DNA from: Chitinophagia bacterium
Lineage (GTDB): Bacteria > Bacteroidota > Bacteroidia > Chitinophagales > Chitinophagaceae
Assembly: GCA_021324175.1 (NCBI GenBank)
Contig: JAJPJP010000397.1
Location: 1 to 35,236, forward strand
Reading direction: 5' to 3'
DNA length: 35,236 nucleotides
This document shows, piece after piece, positions 25,864 through 34,332 of the stretch. Below the pieces are notes generated by a model, which had not been told where the DNA came from, did no database searches, and worked only from the letters and a program-made list of their open reading frames with translations. Numbering within the stretch: position 1 is the first letter of the stretch; each line of letters opens with the position of its first letter. Both the position numbers and the translations under genes were made by a program.

Positions 25864-26304
25864 ATGATTACCATCTTCAAAAAGTGTATTCCGCTTCTCC
25901 TGCTCGTCACTAGCTCGGGAATTTCGATGGGACAAATTGCTAACACACGCTGGAAAGGGGAGATCAATATTCCTGATCCGACAACTGTATTGTTCGATTT
26001 TAAAATGGAGTCGGTTACGATCTACTATGCAGGGGACAAGCCGATGGATATTCCAGACGAAAACGGCAATACGAAATCGGTATCTGCAAAAGACAGCATG
26101 ATCATCGAATCGATGACCTTTTCGTTAAAACATGATACGGTTGCATTTCAAAAGCTTTCAGGACACAGCCCATGTGATCAACAGGCAGTGGGCTATTTTA
26201 CGCTAGTGAAAGGAAACAATTCTATCCAACTTGTACTGTTAAAAGATGATTGTGTCGAACGAGGCGCGGCTTTTGACAAAAAAACTTTAATGAAAGCGGA
26301 TTAG
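25864..26304 (+). CDS. Small secreted lipocalin-like hypothetical protein
   Basis: A 146-aa protein with a signal peptide (about 1-23, SMGQ). The mature part starts NTRWKGEINIPDPTTVLFDF and ends with VLLKDDCVERGAAF. The TRWKG start, two cysteines (SPCDQQ and KDDC) and beta-strand pattern fit a recurrent group of small exported lipocalin-like proteins in Bacteroidota; no function is assigned. The WKG start recalls the protein at 12744-13163, but similarity beyond it is weak. A terminator lies about 150 bp downstream. Confidence 0.7.
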   Translation: MITIFKKCIPLLLLVTSSGISMGQIANTRWKGEINIPDPTTVLFDFKMESVTIYYAGDKPMDIPDENGNTKSVSAKDSMIIESMTFSLKHDTVAFQKLSGHSPCDQQAVGYFTLVKGNNSIQLVLLKDDCVERGAAFDKKTLMKAD

Positions 26305-26663
26305 CGATATAACGGTGATGCGCATACGTAATGTGATTTGTAGCAGTCGTTATTCTTGTCAGGCTTTGGGTACTTTATATTTTCGATTTACCATTAAATA
26401 AATTATGCGGACTGACATTCCGGCATAACGTATAATCACGCATTTTTTTTTACTAACCGATAACTTACCAACAATCGGTTTTTTTGGCAAGGACTTTGAT
26501 CCTCATTGTGCTTTCGATAAAACGCTTATTGAGAAAAGAACTTCCCCGGAAATCCTACGACCTCTCAGACTATTAATCCTTGTTCAAGACGGGCATTTGC
26601 CGGTTGTCAATTAACCGGTTACTATTTATTGTATCACTTTGAAAAAACCCTTTTTCCAAGGCT
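26305..26663. other. 359-bp gap with terminator and palindrome, promoter region of the GH-A gene
   Basis: Besides the terminator at 26455-26485, it contains CCGGTT (26600-26605) / AACCGG (26613-26618) with a 7-nt spacer, overlapping the palindrome AACCGGTT (26613-26620), about 45 bp before the next ATG. This could be a regulator site for the secreted glycosidase. No coding frame is seen. Confidence 0.45.
26455..26485 (+). terminator. Rho-independent terminator
   Basis: AACCGAT (26455-26461) pairs with ATCGGTT (26474-26480), loop 12 nt, followed by Ts to 26485 (seven in a row counting the stem end). It probably ends the transcript of the upstream secreted-protein genes (21202-26304). Confidence 0.7.
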
Positions 26664-29132
26664 ATGAAACTATTTGTCCCTGCTCTGCGAAAAGCCATGC
26701 GCTATTCCTTTGCGACGAAGTTCCCTCAAACGCTTGTTGGTGTGCTAGTTTTGATCTTTGGGTTCCAGCCAGCAAATGCTCAATTCAAGTTGGGCGAAAA
26801 CCCGGGGTATTATGGTTCCCAGTATACGGATCAACAACTTTATGACCTGATGTATGCCGGCGGTGCCCGGGCAACCAGGTCGACAGTTTCCGTACAATAT
26901 TACCTGCAATATGGAATGGGAACGTACCAAGCCCGCCTCCAGTATCCATATTCCAAAGGGATGCGGAACTCTACTTTTTGCCTCGACGCAACTGGCGGTC
27001 CAGTGTATACAGGGCAGAGTACGGCAACCGCAAGCAATGGAGCACGATCCTGGCTGCCCAATGGGATTTACAATGCTCCATTTAACAGCGACGGCTCCAT
27101 CAATACAAGCAATCTCTGGGCAAAATATTGTTATGATGTTGTTCAGTCGGTTGGCTCTTATTTCACCTTTTTTGAAGTATGGAACGAACCGGACCTGACC
27201 GGTTCAGTAAATGCATACGAAGACTCGACACAATCAGCGAGTTCATGGGAGAAGGTTGAACCGGCCTCAGGTGATCTCCCCAATATGAATGCATCGGTAG
27301 AGGATTATGTCCAGTTATGTAAGATCGCGAACCAGGTGATTAAAAAATACCAGCCGAGTGCAAAAATCGCCACGGGCGGCCTCGGATACTCCTGGTTTTA
27401 TTTGTGGTTCTTGAAGAAGGGTGGCGGTCAGTGGGTCGATGAACTTAGTCTTCATTACTATCCTTACTGGAGTTGGACAGTTTGTTCCTGGACCGGATCC
27501 TCGTGCGGCCCGGCTGGATTTCACAGGAATTCGGACTATGCGGTCCAGGCGATAAATACAGAAATTGCCAATTTTCGCACGATTGAGACGGAAGTCGGTG
27601 GAACTCATCTGCCAGTAATGATTACCGAATCTAATATTCCAAGGTGGAGCTATGTATCTGCCGCAAACCTCGAAGTTTTTCCAAACAATAGGCCCTGGGG
27701 AAACGACGCAACGCAGAAAAACTTCACCATAAAAGCATATACAAAGATGATGGAAGCAGGACTGGATGTTTTTTGCTTATATCAAACAGGTGAAACTGGT
27801 GATAGCGGACAAAATAATGGTTTGGCTAAGAGCGAAATAGACGCAATGGGCATGTACAAGAATCTGGTTAATGCGACACCGGGAAAAGAAGTCCTGACCA
27901 ACCAGGGAATTGCTATCAGGACAATGCAACGACTATTGGGTAACTATAAAGTGGATGCTTCACAACCGAGTTTCCCTTCGGGCGTCGACGGTGTACGCTT
28001 CGATAGTTCCGGCAATAAAATTTATGCAATCTGGGCTATCACGACGCAGGACATGTCGGAGACTGCTTCGGGTTCCTACACGCTGCCCTCGGGTACCAGT
28101 TTCAAGAAATTTCTCTATGATGGCTCCTCTCCCGGCAACGTGAGCGGTACAGTTTCCCTTATCGGTGACCCCTATATACTGGTGCAATCGAGTGGCAGCG
28201 TTTCAGGAGTCAATTGCAATGCAGGGCCAAACCAGTCCATCACCACCAGTTCGACTACGCTCGATGCCTCGGCGTCGACGGCCACTAATTCGACTATCAA
28301 TTCGTACGCATGGTCGCAATTGTCAGGTCCCAATACTGCATCCATTTCCAGCGGCACTCAGGTAAAAGCGACAGCAAGCAACCTTGTTACAGGTACGTAC
28401 ACTTTCCAGGTGAAAATAAAGGATGCTTCTAAAGATTCATGTTCAAGCACAGTGCAGGTGACCGTTCAGTCTACAACACAGCCTAGTGGGTCTTCCGGTT
28501 CTGGATTGAGCCCGACGGTAGTGCTCACGGCGAGCCAGACAATTACCTTACCCACAAATAGTGTGTGGTTGATCGGCAGCGGGTCATATGAGGCGAACGG
28601 CTCCATAGCCTCTTACAGCTGGTCGCAGGTTTCGGGACCTAGTACCGCAACCCTCGGTAATACTGGCATCGCGACGACTCAGGCGACCAACATGATCGCA
28701 GGAACCTACGTTTTTAAATTGACGGTCACTGACGCATCGGGAGTGAAAGCTACGGCAACAACGACAATCGTTGTCCAGGCGAAGGGCACAGCAGCGCTGG
28801 TTGGTACACAAACCCTTGATTCATCGACGGCGGAAACGTCGGTGACTGCAGCGCCTAGTGCGGTATCTGCGGAAAGCACAAACAAATTACTATTATTTCC
28901 AAACCCCGCGCAGAATACACTAAATGTTCAACTGAACAGTGACACGACCGGCGAAGTGATCATCATGGTCTACAATACATCCGGACAGGCAATGACGGAG
29001 CAACGCGGAGAGAAGTCAGGGAGTTTCTACCAGGTCGGCCTCAATATTTCACGATTAAGCACTGGCGCTTATTTCATGCGGATATCTGTCGGTCAGCTGC
29101 AGCACCTTGTTGCAAAATTTGTAAAAGATTAG
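26664..29132 (+). CDS. Secreted T9SS clan GH-A-like glycosidase with two PKD-like domains
   Basis: An 822-aa exported enzyme. Signal peptide to about residue 40 (ANAQ). The catalytic part (about 45-505) has clan GH-A hallmarks: acid/base Glu175 in FEVWNEPDL and candidate nucleophile Glu322 in VMITESNIPR, with LSLHYYPYW between them. This resembles GH39- or GH5-like retaining enzymes, but I cannot place it in one GH family. Two PKD/REJ-like beta domains follow (about 512-610 and 618-710), each with SYxWSQxSGP. A Ser/Thr-rich linker leads to a T9SS sorting domain (about 742-822, FPNPAQNTLNVQL to KFVKD). It is therefore likely cell-surface or secreted. An alternative ATG (26697) would shorten the signal peptide. 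A palindrome and terminator lie upstream; substrate unknown. Confidence 0.88.
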   Translation: MKLFVPALRKAMRYSFATKFPQTLVGVLVLIFGFQPANAQFKLGENPGYYGSQYTDQQLYDLMYAGGARATRSTVSVQYYLQYGMGTYQARLQYPYSKGMRNSTFCLDATGGPVYTGQSTATASNGARSWLPNGIYNAPFNSDGSINTSNLWAKYCYDVVQSVGSYFTFFEVWNEPDLTGSVNAYEDSTQSASSWEKVEPASGDLPNMNASVEDYVQLCKIANQVIKKYQPSAKIATGGLGYSWFYLWFLKKGGGQWVDELSLHYYPYWSWTVCSWTGSSCGPAGFHRNSDYAVQAINTEIANFRTIETEVGGTHLPVMITESNIPRWSYVSAANLEVFPNNRPWGNDATQKNFTIKAYTKMMEAGLDVFCLYQTGETGDSGQNNGLAKSEIDAMGMYKNLVNATPGKEVLTNQGIAIRTMQRLLGNYKVDASQPSFPSGVDGVRFDSSGNKIYAIWAITTQDMSETASGSYTLPSGTSFKKFLYDGSSPGNVSGTVSLIGDPYILVQSSGSVSGVNCNAGPNQSITTSSTTLDASASTATNSTINSYAWSQLSGPNTASISSGTQVKATASNLVTGTYTFQVKIKDASKDSCSSTVQVTVQSTTQPSGSSGSGLSPTVVLTASQTITLPTNSVWLIGSGSYEANGSIASYSWSQVSGPSTATLGNTGIATTQATNMIAGTYVFKLTVTDASGVKATATTTIVVQAKGTAALVGTQTLDSSTAETSVTAAPSAVSAESTNKLLLFPNPAQNTLNVQLNSDTTGEVIIMVYNTSGQAMTEQRGEKSGSFYQVGLNISRLSTGAYFMRISVGQLQHLVAKFVKD

Positions 29133-29398
29133 ATCTTACCGGTTAATGGGTGAGATTATACGCGACCACTTTTTTCGGTATTGCGAGACCAGTTTGATTC
29201 ATCGAAGAGCGATGGGCAGTGTCTGGCGATTGTGGGCCAGAACCGCGAAACAAAGAAGGCACTCCCCGGCTTTTTTTGGTTCGAGACAACTGGTTCATCA
29301 AAAGAGTTGTGTCCATTTTACCGAGGCGCGCCAATGACAAAAGTACCCTGGGGATCCAGGAATATATCGACTGACATCAGACCATGAAATTTCGGCAA

Positions 29399-30088
29399 TT
29401 ATCTGTTCGCTATTTCGATGAGAAAAAATTCTTTCAGATACTTTTGGCCTTTGGCTGTGACGATTAATGCTCTTGAATTTCTAGTCTTCCTCAGCCAATC
29501 TTCGCTGATCATTTTTTCAAGCAGCGCGCAGGCGAGCGAGCCTGCCATGTGGTAACGCCTCTCGCTCCAGTCCAGGCAGGGCCTCAGGAATGAGCGCCGA
29601 AGTGACTGTAGTGGAACAAAGTCAATTCCAAGGTTGGCGAACCACCGCTTACCCTTGTTCGTCACTTCAAAATCCATGTTCTTTTTGCGAATTAATTTTT
29701 GGCGGATTAGGCTATCAGTTATTTGTACACCGACTTTTCCCGCCAGGTGATCATAGCAGCTCCGGCAATACTTTATTCCTGGCTCTACCTCCGTCGATTT
29801 CTCCCCGCGACTTTTTGTCTCCGATGTTAAAGCCGCAAGAGCTTCTATTGCATAGGCTACTTCCTGCCTCGAGAATCGATAGTAGCGATGCCTGCTTTGG
29901 TTTTCGACAACAAGCAGCCCCGCCTGTACCAGTTTGCCCAGGTGGTTACTAATATTTTGAGGTGACGAATCGGTGCTAACCGCGAGTTCGGTCGCGGTTA
30001 GTGCCCTGCCATCCATCAACGCCAACATAACTGACGCTCTGACCGGTTCGCCAATTAGAGCCGCGATTTCCCTGAATTGATTTTCCAT
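29399..30088 (-). CDS. ArsR-family winged-helix regulator
   Basis: A 229-aa regulator. The N-terminal winged helix has EPVRASVMLALMDGRALTATEL and the recognition region SSPQNISNHLGKLVQAGLL (about residues 41-59), then RHRYYRF. After a linker, residues 106-120 read KYCRSCYDHLAGKVG, a motif I associate with a longer ArsR subfamily; Cys108 and Cys111 could bind metal or sense redox, but this is unproven. The rest (about 120-229) is a second helical domain. It is transcribed away from a cupin gene that starts 129 bp away, a usual arrangement for an ArsR repressor and its target. The intergenic region has a GTGAAT/ATTCAC repeat. Confidence 0.88.
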   Translation of the reverse strand: MENQFREIAALIGEPVRASVMLALMDGRALTATELAVSTDSSPQNISNHLGKLVQAGLLVVENQSRHRYYRFSRQEVAYAIEALAALTSETKSRGEKSTEVEPGIKYCRSCYDHLAGKVGVQITDSLIRQKLIRKKNMDFEVTNKGKRWFANLGIDFVPLQSLRRSFLRPCLDWSERRYHMAGSLACALLEKMISEDWLRKTRNSRALIVTAKGQKYLKEFFLIEIANR

Positions 30089-30217
30089 AGTGAATGCATA
30101 GTTAATTTTGCAGTGTAATATTCACAAATAAAATTACGTTACTTCGAATACGTTGTCACTATAAATAAGGAATTATTTATCGCCTCCTTTTACAGCCTGC
30201 GGCTAAAAAATTGTCAT
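30089..30217. promoter_or_regulatory. Divergent promoter region with GTGAAT inverted repeat
   Basis: GTGAAT (30090-30095) and ATTCAC (30120-30125) form an inverted repeat with a 24-nt spacer next to the ArsR start codon. The rest is A/T rich. A regulator site serving both divergent genes is plausible, but the repeat is short and could be chance. Confidence 0.3.
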
Positions 30218-30892
30218 ATGCAAATAAGGAAACGCTTCGAACGATTGCTTCAATTTGCACTGCTCCTGAACTGTAGGTTCGCGCCGGCACAAATCGAAGC
30301 TTATCAGGACGCTCACCACCATGTCGTTTTTGCGAATAAATTGATCAGGGTTCTCGACCTTCGAATTCCCGAGAACGACACAACGGCTGAACATCGTCAT
30401 TCGCTGGCGTCGGTGGTGATCTTCCTGACAAGAACGAGCTTCACCATTAAAAACAAAAGTGGCCCTCCTGTAAACACTGATGTAGACATTGGGTCATCAA
30501 TATACAGGGACTATGGCCGCAATCCCGTTACACACCGTGTTTGGCATGATGGAAAGACCGAATTCCGCTGCCTGGTCATTGAAATACTTGATAGTGCGAT
30601 AAAGAATCCCGTTTGTTCTGAACCCGCAGGGAAGGGTATTCGAAAAGACTGGAGCGAAAACCAGGCATCACTTTTCGACTGGCCGGTTGGACCAGGCGGC
30701 AATTTTACCTTGGCCCCTTCCGAATGTCCCACAGTGATAGTCTGTATAACCGGGACCGTCAATGTTCAAACAGGAGAAAAAGCTAAATTGATGAGGTCGG
30801 GAGAATTTATTTTCGTCCCATCAGGCCAAAAGACTCAAATCGCGTCGAGAACTGCAAAGGGCGCAAAAGTGGAATTGATCCAAATAAAATAA
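30218..30892 (+). CDS. Double-cupin-like protein
   Basis: A 224-aa protein. Residues 1-25 are hydrophobic with a positive start and end at APAQ, so it may be exported. Two cupin-like halves can be traced: the first around AEHRHSLASVVIFLT and the second around LAPSECPTVIVCITGTVNV with LMRSGEFIFVPSGQKTQIAS. Only the first half has the His-rich motif (EHRH) that could hold a metal; the second looks metal-free. No catalytic role is assigned. It is divergent from an ArsR-type regulator, which may control it. Confidence 0.7.
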   Translation: MQIRKRFERLLQFALLLNCRFAPAQIEAYQDAHHHVVFANKLIRVLDLRIPENDTTAEHRHSLASVVIFLTRTSFTIKNKSGPPVNTDVDIGSSIYRDYGRNPVTHRVWHDGKTEFRCLVIEILDSAIKNPVCSEPAGKGIRKDWSENQASLFDWPVGPGGNFTLAPSECPTVIVCITGTVNVQTGEKAKLMRSGEFIFVPSGQKTQIASRTAKGAKVELIQIK

Positions 30893-30998
30893 AAGTAGCA
30901 TCAAAGTGCACATTCGCTGGATCTCATTCTATTTGTCGCCAAGCGGCCCTATACATCAGGTTCTCGACAAACAATATTGCTCGAGATTAAAGGATGGC

Positions 30999-32369
30999 TC
31001 AAAAAACTTCGCCGAGATTGGCGAATATTCCTTTTGATCCGTGGAGTCCGAAACCATAGTCAAGACAAAGATTTGTTCTTGAAAATTTATTGAGTTTTAT
31101 CCGGATACCGGCTCCCCATCCGGGCAGGATTGCCTCAAACTTCATCGTCGTTTCCTCGGTGAAAGATTGGGCGTTTACAAATACAACGGCGCCAAATAGC
31201 CCGTTTGGCGAAATGCCGAACCTGTATTCGGACTCGAGGTATAGCACGTTCCTTCCGCGAAACCGGCCCTGAATATAACCACGACCAAAATTGTTGTACG
31301 TGTCGCTGGCTGTTGCCGGAAGGTTAAGGTAAGGAGGCTTGCCACCGATGGTAAACCAATCGTAGGTCCAAAATGCCAGAATATTTTTTGATGAAGCCGG
31401 AAAATTCTGATATCGTCGCATGTCGAAGTTGAGGGATTGCCACGCCGTATCACTGCCTAAAAACCGGGGATCATTTCTATAGACGATATTTACATAGTTG
31501 CCCTGCACCGGATTAATCGCATTTCTTCGTTCATCGAGGAGTAAGTCGAGGGTAAATCCTGAAGATTGTTCCCTCGGTGACAGACCATATTTTTCAAAAT
31601 CGGTTGTCGTTCCTTTTGGGGGATTCAACTCGAGAATATTAAAATACCAGTCAAAATCATAACCAAACCCCAAATAAAAATCGCGGCTAACCGTTTTCAG
31701 CAGCGTCTGATACAATCGTATGTACGAGTAATCTATCATGTATCCGTCAGATTCCGTAGTTAAACCACCGAGGCCGTATGTGTTCTGCGGGAATTTTTCA
31801 AAATGCCAGTCGGTTAGAATATTGAATCTGTTTTGCTTTGTCCATATATTAGCCTGAATGGGAAGAATGAATTGTTTTTTTTGAGTGTATTTGGCTACGG
31901 CAAGGACATTCGAAATATTTTCAAATTCGTGATTGCTTGTATAAAATGCAACATTCCCGTTTATAGCTCCTGCAAAACCGGTTTGAAGGGTATATTCAGC
32001 GGAAGGAAGGAGGGACCCATAAAGCCGGCCGACCCTTGTCTTGCTGGTATCCTGTCGCACTTCCTTGTGTTTGGTGAAAAGATAGCTAAGGATATCAAAG
32101 ACATCGACCTGGTCGTGTCCCGTGAAAATGTGCAATCGGTGCACGTATTTGTTTGCGGAGTCACGATCAAATTCCGGTGGCGCTTTTATCGGTCGTTGTC
32201 CGTGAGCCGGCAGAATGGATGTCAATAACCCAATCAACACGCATGTTCTCTGTATTTGAATCAAAAACCAGCGTTTAAATGAATAATGGAAAGGATCGGT
32301 GAGTCGGTCAGCGCGTCGACGGTCAGAAACGATAGGAATAAACAATGCTAAAGTATTAAAAATTGACAA
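30999..32369 (-). CDS. Omp85/BamA-like outer-membrane protein without POTRA domains
   Basis: Up to 456 aa. The N-terminus before AHGQ (about residue 58) contains a hydrophobic stretch that acts as signal peptide. The mature part is almost all beta-barrel, with strands such as FYLGFGYDFDWYF, DLLLDERRNAINPVQGNYVNIVY and LYLESEYRFG, and the QGRFRGRN stretch resembles the loop-6 RGF-type motif of Omp85 proteins. It lacks room for POTRA repeats, so a general outer-membrane insertase role is unlikely. The start is uncertain: the frame begins with TTG at 32369 and has no ATG before the mature part; another TTG (in FLIQIQ) closer to the signal peptide is plausible. The gene is alone on its strand here and divergent from a DinB-like gene. 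Confidence 0.75.
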   Translation of the reverse strand: MSIFNTLALFIPIVSDRRRADRLTDPFHYSFKRWFLIQIQRTCVLIGLLTSILPAHGQRPIKAPPEFDRDSANKYVHRLHIFTGHDQVDVFDILSYLFTKHKEVRQDTSKTRVGRLYGSLLPSAEYTLQTGFAGAINGNVAFYTSNHEFENISNVLAVAKYTQKKQFILPIQANIWTKQNRFNILTDWHFEKFPQNTYGLGGLTTESDGYMIDYSYIRLYQTLLKTVSRDFYLGFGYDFDWYFNILELNPPKGTTTDFEKYGLSPREQSSGFTLDLLLDERRNAINPVQGNYVNIVYRNDPRFLGSDTAWQSLNFDMRRYQNFPASSKNILAFWTYDWFTIGGKPPYLNLPATASDTYNNFGRGYIQGRFRGRNVLYLESEYRFGISPNGLFGAVVFVNAQSFTEETTMKFEAILPGWGAGIRIKLNKFSRTNLCLDYGFGLHGSKGIFANLGEVF

Positions 32370-32588
32370 CTATACCTATTTACATCGACGGACAGTCGGA
32401 ATGAGTCGGCGGAGTACCGTTGCATGGCCAAAGACCAATGTGTTCCCCTTGTGCATAAACGTTAGTAAAAGTATATTGCCGTGATAACCATCGATTCAAA
32501 TATTGTTATCGGCAACCGCCACCCCGGTTCATTTGAGATTCACTTTGTGATCATTAGCTTTGAGGTGTCGTCGTTTTTCGTCAGAAAT

Positions 32589-33122
32589 ATGGATTTGGAG
32601 ACCATTACTAGAAATTATAACCGGGAGCTGGACCATTGGATTGATACATGTAAAACGTATACGGAACAGCAGCTTTTGTTAAATCCCCGACGAGATTCAT
32701 GGTCGCTCGGACAGCTTGGCATGCATCTCATCGTCAATACGTGGTATTTTTTCAAACTGGTGAGAATCTGCGCGTCAACGGAACAACATTCGGCGAAAGA
32801 AATGTCATCTAACGCCAGCCGGATGTTTTTGCGCAACGAGTTTCCCAACCTTTTGATGGAAGGGCCTCCTTTAAATAAAGAAACGCCGCAACCCTCCAAT
32901 AGGGATGAAGTTGTGAAAGGACTAAGAAGCCTGAAAGCTGAAATGAATACCATCAGTTCCCCTTTGGCAAACAATAGGGCAAAGGGCGAAACCAGACATC
33001 CAGGTCTTCATTATTTTGACGCGATGGCCTGGTTCCAGTTTTCAGAAATGCATTTTAGGCATCACCTTAAACAGAAAAAGAGGATTGAATCCTTTCTTGG
33101 TATAGATCGCGAAAGGGCTTGA
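32589..33122 (+). CDS. DinB-like metal-binding four-helix protein
   Basis: A 177-aa cytosolic protein from the ATG at 32589; the upstream 36 in-frame codons (from 32481) are poorly protein-like and probably not translated. The start MDLETITRNYNRELDHWIDTC, the WSLGQLGMHL motif (His46) and FSEMHFRHHLKQ (His155 and His159 in HxxxH spacing) fit a DinB/YfiT-like fold that binds a metal with three histidines. Such proteins include thiol transferases and many unknowns; no substrate is evident. Its stop codon is only 6 bp from that of the convergent AHSA1-like gene. Confidence 0.8.
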   Translation: MDLETITRNYNRELDHWIDTCKTYTEQQLLLNPRRDSWSLGQLGMHLIVNTWYFFKLVRICASTEQHSAKEMSSNASRMFLRNEFPNLLMEGPPLNKETPQPSNRDEVVKGLRSLKAEMNTISSPLANNRAKGETRHPGLHYFDAMAWFQFSEMHFRHHLKQKKRIESFLGIDRERA

Positions 33123-33128
33123 AAACGA

Positions 33129-33581
33129 CTAGTTCAATTCTTCGAGGCGGTCTTTTTCCAGGATACTTTTTAGCGAGTCTAGCATCATCTGCCAATTTCT
33201 CTGGGATTCCTTCAATTCCCCTTCCGATTCATTCTTGTCCTGCGAAAGCGAAATTCTCGTCTCTTCCTGATCACTATTCATCTCGATCGTCACTGTGTGA
33301 TAGTTTTCGAGGATATCGGCCTTGCCTGACAATGGACTAAAATGTGTGTATTGAAGTCTTTTGTTGGGGTCGATGTTGATTATTTTGCCTTTATCTTCAT
33401 ACGGTTTCCCCTTCCATTCTCCTTTCCACACAATTGGGCTGTCCTTCTTCCATTCTGATATCACGTCGGTACCAAACATGTAGGTTTTGATAATTTTGGG
33501 ATTTATAAAAGCTTCCCAGACCCTGGCGACCGGTACGTGGATCTTGGTCTCTGCGCGCGCTATCAAGCCTTCGGATTTCAT
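33129..33581 (-). CDS. AHSA1/SRPBCC-fold protein
   Basis: A 150-aa cytosolic protein. KIHVPVARVWEAFINPKIIKTYMF near the N-terminus and VWKGEWKGKPYEDKGKI followed by LQYTHFSPLSG are characteristic of the SRPBCC family related to the Aha1 C-terminal domain (activator of Hsp90 ATPase). The C-terminal helix (SQRNWQMMLDSLKSILEK) is as expected. Bacterial members usually have no known ligand. It converges on the DinB-like gene with a 6-bp gap; these two families often occur near each other and near ECF sigma genes in bacteria, but there is no direct evidence of a shared task. Confidence 0.88.
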   Translation of the reverse strand: MKSEGLIARAETKIHVPVARVWEAFINPKIIKTYMFGTDVISEWKKDSPIVWKGEWKGKPYEDKGKIINIDPNKRLQYTHFSPLSGKADILENYHTVTIEMNSDQEETRISLSQDKNESEGELKESQRNWQMMLDSLKSILEKDRLEELN

Positions 33582-33726
33582 AATTCATCAAGTTTGTTGT
33601 AATAACCCATCATAATCTTTGCCATTTTTTTGCCAGGTTAAAAACGAAAGCATTTTCCGTTTAAATGGGTTCCGTGTATAAATTTCCCTGTTTTATGCCA
33701 GTTTTAAGTAAATTCTCGGCTTTGCT

Positions 33727-33761
33727 GTAACCATTTTATCTTTTTTCAGTAACCATTATAT
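33727..33761 (+). promoter_or_regulatory. Direct repeat before the ECF sigma gene
   Basis: GTAACCATTTTAT (33727-33739) is repeated as GTAACCATTATAT (33749-33761), 12 of 13 identical with a 22-bp period (two helical turns), ending 14 bp before the GTG start. This may be a regulator site or part of an autoregulated ECF promoter. Confidence 0.45.
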
Positions 33762-33775
33762 AAGGCATAAACCAA

Positions 33776-34324
33776 GTGGAAGAACTAACGGATGAATCGT
33801 TGATGCTGAATGTAAAACAGGGCAAATTGGCCGACATGGGCGAGCTGTTCGAGCGTTACCAGGTGAAACTTTATAATTTTTTTCTCAAGCTCACCTTCGA
33901 CCGTTCAGCAAGCGAAGACCTGACCCAGACGGTGTTTTACCGGCTAATCAAGTATCGGCATTCTTTTGACGTGGCGGAAGGGAGTTTCAAATCATGGATG
34001 TATAAAATTGCGCGAAATGTCCATTTTGATCACAGCAAAGAAAAACAAAAGAATGCCGAGCAATTAAAGGAGTTGGAATTGGTCCATGAAGGAACTAACG
34101 ACGTGACAGGGAATACTCCTGCCGATGACGAGCAGATCCATAAGTTAAACCTGGCACTTCTCCGAATGCAGCCTGATCAGCGCGAACTTATTGTACTGAG
34201 CCGCTTCGAGGGATTGAAATATGGCGAGATTTCGAGGATAAGCGGGAAATCGGTGGTTGCCATTAAAGTACAGGTGCACCGGGCGATCAAACAATTGCGA
34301 AATATTTATTTTAATCTACAATAA
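33776..34324 (+). CDS. ECF RNA polymerase sigma factor
   Basis: A 182-aa sigma-70 family protein. The region 2 core is GELFERYQVKLYNFFLKLT and DLTQTVFYRLIKYRHSF (about residues 22-65), followed by WMYKIARNVHFDH. Region 4 is LLRMQPDQRELIVLSRFEGLKYGEISRISG ending VQVHRAIKQLR (about 125-178). The start is a GTG at 33776, with in-frame Met11 as an alternative; the GTG is preferred because it gives the usual N-terminal acidic helix. The downstream gene, 8 bp away, encodes a zinc-finger anti-sigma factor, so this is a classical ECF/anti-sigma pair. A direct repeat precedes the gene, suggesting self-regulation. Confidence 0.93.
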   Translation: MEELTDESLMLNVKQGKLADMGELFERYQVKLYNFFLKLTFDRSASEDLTQTVFYRLIKYRHSFDVAEGSFKSWMYKIARNVHFDHSKEKQKNAEQLKELELVHEGTNDVTGNTPADDEQIHKLNLALLRMQPDQRELIVLSRFEGLKYGEISRISGKSVVAIKVQVHRAIKQLRNIYFNLQ

Positions 34325-34332
34325 CCAGTAAT

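Noticed and set aside
15714-29132. A complete polysaccharide utilisation locus
   Set aside because: Glycosidases and T9SS proteins are present but no SusC/SusD pair or sugar transporter is encoded, and a terminator separates the blocks.
29146-29387. Short plus- and minus-strand frames after the GH-A gene
   Set aside because: Overlapping frames on both strands with no domain pattern; the 266-bp gap is best left as non-coding.
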